From Deltaproteobacteria bacterium (lineage in GTDB: Bacteria > Desulfobacterota > DSM-4660 > Desulfatiglandales > B25-G16), in the NCBI GenBank assembly GCA_018400255.1, contig JAGYMO010000249.1, positions 1 to 7,295 of the forward strand: DNA of 7,295 nt. Reading direction: 5' to 3'. Made by a program: the position numbers and the translations under genes. Positions 1 through 5,246 of the stretch are shown in pieces (the stretch's first letter is position 1; the number at the start of each line of letters is the position of its first letter). The notes below the pieces were generated by a model. That model ran no database searches. It was not told the DNA's origin and worked only from the letters and a program-made list of their open reading frames with translations.

Positions 1-71
1 GAAGATGGCTTGACATAAGAAGGAGTGCGGAAATTTGGTAGGGGGTGGAAAGAAAAGCGTGAAATTAGATT

Positions 72-78
72 AAGGAGG
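72..78 (+). promoter_or_regulatory. Shine-Dalgarno site of the receiver-NuoE gene
   Basis: AAGGAGG is a near-perfect anti-16S match ending 11 nt before the ATG at 90. It supports that ATG over the next in-frame ATG at 102, which would also remove the first strand of the receiver fold. The rest of 1-89 shows no gene I can support. A TTGACA at 10-15 has no -10 partner at a usable distance. Short open frames from the left edge end at 18 and 41 and could be the tail of an upstream gene, but they are too short to call. Confidence 0.8.
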
Positions 79-89
79 AAGTTGAGCTC

Positions 90-1091
90 ATGGCGCGAAA
101 AATGCTTGTAATTGATGACGATCAGACAGTTCTTTCGTCATGCCGGCGTATATTTGAATCAGAAGGGTTCGATGTTGTTATAACGCCAAACCCTGAAGAG
201 GGTTTGAGCCTTGTATTAGATACCTATTTTGACGTGATTCTCACTGACTGGATGATGCCGGAACTTGATGGTATGGATGTGGTAAAAAGGCTTGATGTTA
301 CATCACCTGGTTCTGCTGTCGTAATGATAAGTGGGTATCCAAGCATTGGAAGAGCGACTGAGGCAATGAAGCGGGGGGCAATGGACTACGTTGCCAAACC
401 TTTTACACCAGATGAGATAATAAAGACAGTTGAAGAGGCAATTAAACGGAAGGAATCTGAAGAAATTAGTATAGTTGAAAGGTTTGGAAGACTGGCAAAG
501 GCTGGCCAGATTTCCTTTCCAACTATTGATGATAAGATTATTAAAAGCCTTTCAGACGCGATAGATGAGAAGAGACATACAGAGGCAAAGTCCTCTTTGG
601 ATGGCCTATCAGAGCCGGAACGTCTACATGAGATAGTTCTTGCCGTGATTGAACAGTACAACAGGGATACAAGTAGTTTAATAGGTATGTTGCAGGCAGT
701 CCATTCTTATGCAGGATATCTATCTTATGAAACAATTGGGCTAATAGCCCGGGAACTAGGCTTAAGTGAACATGAGATATTTGGAACAGCGTCATTCTAT
801 AAACAATTTAAATTTGAAAAACCTGGAAAACACCACATAAGAATATGCTCTGGTACAGCATGTTTTGTTGCAGGAGGCTCCGTGTTATTGGAAACAGCCC
901 AAGCAAGGTTGAATATCGGGCCAGGGCAAACTACCGAAGATGGTATATTTAGCATTGAAAGGGTTGCGTGCTTAGGTTGTTGCGCCTTAGCCCCTGCTGT
1001 AACTATTGATGATGAAGTTTATGGAAAAATGAATCCTGCAAAGCTGTTAAGAAATATTGATAAAATATATAGAGAAGAGCCCAAGCTATAG
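90..1091 (+). CDS. Response-regulator receiver domain fused to NuoE-type [2Fe-2S] subunit
   Basis: This 333-residue protein has two recognisable modules. Residues 1-120 are a CheY-like receiver with all key residues: acidic pair D10/D11, phosphoacceptor D53 (in LTDWMMPELDG), S81 in the Thr/Ser position and K103 in the KPF motif. Residues 121-179 are a charged, mostly helical linker. Residues 180-328 are a NuoE/HydC/HndA-type thioredoxin-fold [2Fe-2S] domain. It has the helical N-terminal part, the FGTASFY motif, and ligands C253 and C258 (CxxxxC) and C294 and C298 (CxxxC). There is no DNA-binding, kinase, GGDEF or other classical output domain. In known complexes the NuoE-type subunit docks on NuoF and is an electron relay or branch point. 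Here the matching NuoF lies downstream in the same direction, so I infer this is the small subunit of that complex, possibly gated by phosphorylation of D53. The alternative is a redox-sensing response regulator acting on something else. The domain calls are secure; the regulatory role is inference. No partner histidine kinase lies in this window. Confidence 0.93.
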   Translation: MARKMLVIDDDQTVLSSCRRIFESEGFDVVITPNPEEGLSLVLDTYFDVILTDWMMPELDGMDVVKRLDVTSPGSAVVMISGYPSIGRATEAMKRGAMDYVAKPFTPDEIIKTVEEAIKRKESEEISIVERFGRLAKAGQISFPTIDDKIIKSLSDAIDEKRHTEAKSSLDGLSEPERLHEIVLAVIEQYNRDTSSLIGMLQAVHSYAGYLSYETIGLIARELGLSEHEIFGTASFYKQFKFEKPGKHHIRICSGTACFVAGGSVLLETAQARLNIGPGQTTEDGIFSIERVACLGCCALAPAVTIDDEVYGKMNPAKLLRNIDKIYREEPKL

Positions 1092-1115
1092 TTCTATACC
1101 ATTTTTATGTGAGGG

Positions 1116-1147
1116 CTTTGAACATTATCTCATTAAATAATGTAAAG
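1116..1147 (+). promoter_or_regulatory. Imperfect inverted repeat (hairpin) in the intergenic gap
   Basis: ACATTAT (1122-1128) pairs with ATAATGT (1137-1143) around an 8-nt loop. The stem can extend past a 2-nt bulge with CTTT (1116-1119) against AAAG (1144-1147). It starts 24 bp after the stop of the receiver-NuoE gene. No T-run follows, so it is not a standard intrinsic terminator. It could be an mRNA 3'-end stabilising structure, an attenuating structure or an operator. The stem is AT-rich and could arise by chance. Confidence 0.35.
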
Positions 1148-1191
1148 AGATACTATCTGGAAAAACTATTACGCACAACGTTAATGTTTAA

Positions 1192-1220
1192 TTGTTGGAG
1201 AAAGTTTTAACCTGTATAGC
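1192..1220 (+). promoter_or_regulatory. Weak sigma70-like promoter candidate for the four-gene run
   Basis: TTGTTG (1192-1197) and TATAGC (1215-1220) are separated by 17 bp, and each matches four of six consensus positions. The -10 lacks the conserved final T. Transcription would start near 1227, about 30 nt before the ATG at 1257. The -35 overlaps one arm of a small dyad (CAAC 1176-1179, TTAA 1181-1184, TTAA 1188-1191, GTTG 1194-1197) that could be an operator. The 165-bp gap is the only room for an internal promoter in the cluster, but read-through from upstream is equally possible. Confidence 0.25.
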
Positions 1221-1256
1221 CAGACAATCTGAACGGTTAACAAATGGATAACAGCT

Positions 1257-2921
1257 ATGGATAAATTAGCTAAAAGAAATGAATCAACACATGAAGTTAT
1301 GACAATAAATGGGAAAAACGTTTCCTTTACCTCAGGTGAAACAATCCTTGATGTGGCAAGGAGGTCGGGTATTTATATTCCTACCTTATGCGCAAGAGCT
1401 GATTTGCCTTCTACCGGCTCATGCCGGCTTTGTCTTGTAAAGGTAGAGGGTATGAGAGGTTACGCTACTTCGTGCACTACACCTGCTGAAAAGGGTATGG
1501 TTGTTATTACGAATTCACCTGAAATAGAAAAACTGAGAAGGGGTATACTGGAATTAATTCTTTCTGAACACCCATCCGCTTGTTTAGTCTGCCCAACAAG
1601 AGAAACCTGTGAAAAATTTAATGCACCTTCATCTAAGACAGGGAGGGTTACAGGGTGCAATATGTGTCCAAACAGGGATACCTGTGAGTTAAGGCAATTA
1701 GTCGAGTATTTAGGGCTAAAAGATATCAGATACCCAATTTTGTATAAAGGATTCCCACTTGAGCGGGATGATCCTTTTATGGACAGAGACTATAATTTGT
1801 GCATTCTTTGCGGAAGGTGTATTCAGGTATGCCAGGAAAATCTTGGAACTAGTGCTATTTCGTTTGTTCAAAGAGGCCATGATACAAAGGTCGGCACCTC
1901 TTTTGAAAAGCTTCATGTAGATGGCGATTGTCGTTTTTGCATGCATTGTGTCGATGTTTGCCCCACCGGAGCATTAAGCGTTCGTGGTTCCAAATGGTAT
2001 GGTTACCCAGACACGGAAACACCCGTAACCTGTATTCTGTGTGAGCGCGGTTGCGAGCTTGTGGTTGACACCAAGTGGGATAAGGTGATGGGGGCACATC
2101 CTGTGAGAGATATGAGCGCCGGGAAAAGGGAGTATTGTGTAAAGGGCAGATGCTGCTTTCCGGCACTTTTTAACAGCCCTGAGAGATTAAAGTATCCTGC
2201 AATGCGTCGTGAAGATGGCAGGTTTGTTTATACCGATTGGGACACTGCTGTAAAAAACGTATCAGATATCGTATCTAAATATAACCCATCTGAAATAGCA
2301 TTGCTTTCCTCAAGCCATACAACAGATGAATCTGTTTATGCGTTTCATGAGTTTGCCCGTGTGTATGCTGACTCAAATATATTTTACATAGTGAATGACA
2401 GGCTTACATTTTCAACCATAGAAAAGTCTGATGAAATACTAAGGGATATAAAACTCCTTTTTACATTAGAGGCTAACAGTTTAACGGATGAGATACTAAG
2501 TAATTTTAACAGTCTTGAGCGTATTATTGTGCAGGATATTTTTCCGTCCAAGCTTTCTTCATCAGAAAAGTCATGTATGATTTTGCCAACCACGGTATTT
2601 ACAGAGATGGATGGCACAAAGACGTGCGCTGAAAATCGTAGAAAAATTGTTTCAAAGGCTGCTAAACCTCCAGGGAATGCAATCCCTGACTGGGAAATAA
2701 TTCTCAAAATAGGGAATGAATTAGGGGATCGGAGTTTTAAAATTAATAATTTCAGAAATATTCAAAACCTTATATTGATGCATCCATGGGTTATTGCAGC
2801 AGTGCCGATGGTTCCAAAAGACTCTCTTTTATACAGGGGTTTTCCTATTGCTGATTTTGTCCCTGACCTCAGGAAGTATATTGAACATCGTTTAAAGGGT
2901 AATAAAGAGGTTCTTTTTTAG
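1257..2921 (+). CDS. NuoG/HydA/FdhA-like iron-sulfur subunit with a truncated molybdopterin domain
   Basis: This 554-residue electron-transfer subunit has domains in order. Residues 14-85 are a plant-type [2Fe-2S] ferredoxin with C45, C56, C59 and C73. H105, C109, C112 and C118 form a His(Cys)3 [4Fe-4S] motif. A second Cys triad of the same spacing follows at C134, C137 and C143. Two CxxCxxCxxxC clusters lie at C182-C192 and C225-C235. A molybdopterin-oxidoreductase [4Fe-4S] domain has C259, C262, C266 and C294. Residues 300-490 resemble short pieces of the molybdopterin fold, including a DWD motif at 327-329, ILPTTVFTEMDGT at 442-454 and PPGNA...DWEI at 471-481. Formate dehydrogenase catalytic chains are several hundred residues longer. 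The catalytic Cys/Sec region is not present, there is no in-frame TGA, and H-cluster motifs are absent, so it is neither a formate dehydrogenase nor an FeFe hydrogenase. The inferred role is a wire between the NuoE/NuoF flavin site and the NfnAB subunits. The start is uncertain: only a weak GGATA (1246-1250) precedes 1257, and M15 at 1299 would still keep the whole ferredoxin domain. Confidence 0.9.
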   Translation: MDKLAKRNESTHEVMTINGKNVSFTSGETILDVARRSGIYIPTLCARADLPSTGSCRLCLVKVEGMRGYATSCTTPAEKGMVVITNSPEIEKLRRGILELILSEHPSACLVCPTRETCEKFNAPSSKTGRVTGCNMCPNRDTCELRQLVEYLGLKDIRYPILYKGFPLERDDPFMDRDYNLCILCGRCIQVCQENLGTSAISFVQRGHDTKVGTSFEKLHVDGDCRFCMHCVDVCPTGALSVRGSKWYGYPDTETPVTCILCERGCELVVDTKWDKVMGAHPVRDMSAGKREYCVKGRCCFPALFNSPERLKYPAMRREDGRFVYTDWDTAVKNVSDIVSKYNPSEIALLSSSHTTDESVYAFHEFARVYADSNIFYIVNDRLTFSTIEKSDEILRDIKLLFTLEANSLTDEILSNFNSLERIIVQDIFPSKLSSSEKSCMILPTTVFTEMDGTKTCAENRRKIVSKAAKPPGNAIPDWEIILKIGNELGDRSFKINNFRNIQNLILMHPWVIAAVPMVPKDSLLYRGFPIADFVPDLRKYIEHRLKGNKEVLF

Positions 2922-2931
2922 GAGGATAGTA

Positions 2932-3795
2932 ATGTTTGAGATAGTAGAAAAGTCCGAGGTATTCAATGTCCATAAAATAGTAGTTAAGGCACCGGGCATA
3001 GCACGAGCAGTTAGGGCAGGACAGTTTGTTATTATCATGGGAGCTGAATACAGCGAAAGGATACCTGTTACTGTGTCTGATTGGGATGCAGCGGCAGGCA
3101 CTATTGTCCTTTATGTATTAGAAGTTGGTATATCTACATTGGAATTGGCCCGTATGAAAGTCGGAGATTCGCTGTTTGCCGTAACGGGGCCGTTAGGCGT
3201 TCCTTCTGAGATTAAAAATTACGGAACTGTTGTTTTAGGAGGCGGGTGTTATGGAATTGGCGGAATTTATCCTATAGCAAAGGCATGTAAAGAGGCCGGT
3301 AACAAGGTAATTTCTATAATTGAGGCCCGGTATAAGGATATGTTTTACAATGAAAAGGCACTCATGGAGGTTAGTGACAAACTGCTCTATGCCACAAGTG
3401 ATGGATCAAAGGGCACAAAAGGTAAGGTTGAAGATGTTGTTTATGAGATGCTTGAGCAAGGACAGAAAATTGACCAGGCCTTTTTCATGGGATGTACACA
3501 AATGTTAGAAAGATGCTCCGAGGCAACAAGATCAAATAGCATTCCAACCAAGGTGGCTTTGAATTCTATAATGCTTGATGGAACGGGAATGTGTGGGGCC
3601 TGCAGGGTAAGCGTAGGAGGGCAGATTAAATTTGCCTGTGTTGATGGGCCGGAGTTTGATGGTCATGAGGTTGACTGGAATGAGTTGCATAGCCGTAAGG
3701 CCGCTTACGCAGAGCAAGAGACAGGCGTCTATCAGTCTTATTCCCATGAATGTATGGCTGAAAAGAAATTTAAGCAGGAACTTGAAAGAGGTTAA
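2932..3795 (+). CDS. nfnA: NfnA/SudB-like ferredoxin-NADP reductase subunit alpha (FAD, [2Fe-2S])
   Basis: At 287 residues it has the usual length of NfnA, also called the sulfide dehydrogenase or dihydroorotate dehydrogenase electron-transfer type. Residues 1-95 form the FAD-binding barrel of the ferredoxin-reductase superfamily, with R43-x-P-x-T-x-S49 in the flavin-contact position and GPLG at 86-89. Residues 98-195 form the NAD(P)-binding lobe with GGGCYGIGG at 103-111 and a MGC motif at 186-188. The C-terminal lobe carries D216, C221, C224 and C236, matching the unusual Asp(Cys)3 [2Fe-2S] site described for Pyrococcus sulfide dehydrogenase and NfnA. In NfnAB this subunit binds NAD(H) and pairs with NfnB, whose gene starts 5 nt after this stop. 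The start is supported by AGGAGG at 2920-2925, which overlaps the TAG of the preceding gene, so translation is probably coupled. The family call is secure. Whether it handles NADH here, or only passes electrons from the NuoF-like unit, is open. Confidence 0.93.
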   Translation: MFEIVEKSEVFNVHKIVVKAPGIARAVRAGQFVIIMGAEYSERIPVTVSDWDAAAGTIVLYVLEVGISTLELARMKVGDSLFAVTGPLGVPSEIKNYGTVVLGGGCYGIGGIYPIAKACKEAGNKVISIIEARYKDMFYNEKALMEVSDKLLYATSDGSKGTKGKVEDVVYEMLEQGQKIDQAFFMGCTQMLERCSEATRSNSIPTKVALNSIMLDGTGMCGACRVSVGGQIKFACVDGPEFDGHEVDWNELHSRKAAYAEQETGVYQSYSHECMAEKKFKQELERG

Positions 3796-3800
3796 AATAG

Positions 3801-5246
3801 ATGGGCTTGACTGCAAAAGAGCGAATGGCTATTGAACGAAACAGGATGGGTGAACAACCACCTGATCTTAGAAATCGTAATTTTGAAGAGGTACCTTATG
3901 GTTATACACCAGAGGAGGCGGTAAATGAGGCAAAGCGTTGTTTGAACTGCAAAAAAAGAACATGTGTATCTGGTTGCCCTGTTGAGGTTCCTATCCCTGA
4001 GTTTATTGCCTTGATTGCAGAGGAAAAATTTGTTGAGGCAGCAAGGGTGATCAAGACAAAGAACGTGCTGCCTGCCGTATGCGGGAGGGTTTGCCCGCAG
4101 GAAACACAATGCGAGGGACAATGTATCAGGGGAAAAAAGGACAATACCCAGGCTGTTGCCATCGGGAATCTGGAGCGGTTTGTCGCCGATTATGAAAGGG
4201 AAAACAACCTTATTGAACTTTCAGAGGTCCCCAAAAAAAATGGGTTTAAGGTTGCTGTAATAGGGTCAGGCCCCTCTGGTTTGACTGTTGCAGGGGATCT
4301 TATAAAGCTTGGATATGAGGTTACAATATATGAGGCATTTCACCGGGGAGGGGGGGTGCTGGTCTATGGAATACCCGAGTTCAGGCTTCCAAAAAGAATT
4401 GTAGAGTCAGAGATTAAGGCACTGGAAAATTTGGGTGTTACCATACATTATAATAGCGTTATAGGCCGCCTGTATAAGATTGATGAACTTTTTAAGGGAT
4501 TAGGTTTTGATGCGGTATATATAGGGGTTGGAGCCGGGCTCCCAATATTTTTAGATATACCTGGAATGAATCTAAACGGTGTTTTTTCCGCAAATGAGTA
4601 TCTTACGCGGAGTAATCTCATGAAATCGTATTTATTCCCAAAATATCAAACGCCTATGATAATAGGGAAGAAGGTTGCTGTACTTGGTGGGGGCAATGTG
4701 GCAATGGATTCAGCAAGAACGGCTATTAGATTGGGTGCTGAAAAGACTACCATTGTATATAGAAGGTCAATGGAACAAATGCCGGCAAGGGCCGCAGAGG
4801 TTCATCATGCAAAAGAAGAGAAAATAGAGTTCAGGTTGCTGTCAAACCCTGTCGAAATATACGGCAATAAAGATGGATGGGTTACCGGAATGAAGTGCCA
4901 GAACTATCAATTAGGAGAACCTGATGAATCTGGGAGACAACGCCCTGTTCCAGTGGAAGATTCATTTTTTGAATTTGATTGCGATCAGGTGTTAGTGAGC
5001 ATAGGCGGGCAGGCTAATCCACTGATAACAAAAACCACGCCCGATATAAAGATAAACAAGTGGGGCTATATTGTGACTGATGATTGGGGAAGAACAAGCA
5101 GGCAATTTGTTTATTCCGGTGGAGATATAGTTACAGGGGCAGCAACGGTTATATCAGCTATGGGAGCAGGGAGAAGGGCGGCAAAGGCTATCCATGAGGA
5201 TTTAATGAAAGAGAGCAATGAAACAACAGGAGATAACGGAAAATGA
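3801..5246 (+). CDS. nfnB: NfnB/GltD-like NADPH-dependent flavoprotein (FAD, two [4Fe-4S])
   Basis: This 481-residue protein belongs to the glutamate synthase small subunit/NfnB family (often annotated gltA or gltD). The N-terminal domain has C47, C50, C55 and C59, and C94, C98, C104 and C108, which match the two [4Fe-4S] clusters of the family. The FAD dinucleotide-binding motif GSGPSG is at 155-160, followed by a GGGVLVYGIPEFRLP segment at 183-197 typical of this group. The NADPH lobe has GGGNVAMD at 296-303 and YRRS at 320-323, whose arginines suit the 2'-phosphate of NADP. A second FAD contact, SGGD, is at 439-442. No glutamate synthase large subunit gene is nearby, and an nfnA-like gene lies immediately upstream, so the role is transhydrogenase (NADP(H) with ferredoxin or with the partner complex) rather than glutamate synthesis. 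In NfnAB the NfnB FAD is the bifurcating flavin. The start has an AGAGG-type Shine-Dalgarno at 3787-3791, nine nt upstream. Confidence 0.94.
   Translation: MGLTAKERMAIERNRMGEQPPDLRNRNFEEVPYGYTPEEAVNEAKRCLNCKKRTCVSGCPVEVPIPEFIALIAEEKFVEAARVIKTKNVLPAVCGRVCPQETQCEGQCIRGKKDNTQAVAIGNLERFVADYERENNLIELSEVPKKNGFKVAVIGSGPSGLTVAGDLIKLGYEVTIYEAFHRGGGVLVYGIPEFRLPKRIVESEIKALENLGVTIHYNSVIGRLYKIDELFKGLGFDAVYIGVGAGLPIFLDIPGMNLNGVFSANEYLTRSNLMKSYLFPKYQTPMIIGKKVAVLGGGNVAMDSARTAIRLGAEKTTIVYRRSMEQMPARAAEVHHAKEEKIEFRLLSNPVEIYGNKDGWVTGMKCQNYQLGEPDESGRQRPVPVEDSFFEFDCDQVLVSIGGQANPLITKTTPDIKINKWGYIVTDDWGRTSRQFVYSGGDIVTGAATVISAMGAGRRAAKAIHEDLMKESNETTGDNGK

Noticed and set aside
10..15. TTGACA as a -35 box for the receiver-NuoE gene
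   Set aside because: The hexamer is perfect, but at 16-18 bp downstream only ATTTGG-like sequences occur, so no credible -10 exists. The stretch may also lie inside the end of an upstream gene.
1257..2921. Calling this gene an FeFe hydrogenase catalytic subunit or a functional formate dehydrogenase
   Set aside because: The N-terminal FeS domains match both families, but the H-cluster cysteine motifs are absent. The molybdopterin part is far too short, with no catalytic Cys or Sec and no in-frame TGA.
4229..4359. Homopolymer runs (A8 near 4232 and G7 near 4350) as possible frameshift or error sites
   Set aside because: The NfnB reading frame stays intact on both sides and all conserved motifs are in one frame, so there is no sign of a frameshift.
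3801..5246. Glutamate synthase small subunit working in ammonia assimilation
   Set aside because: The sequence family is shared, but no large glutamate synthase subunit is present and the preceding gene is NfnA-like. The Nfn role fits the context better.
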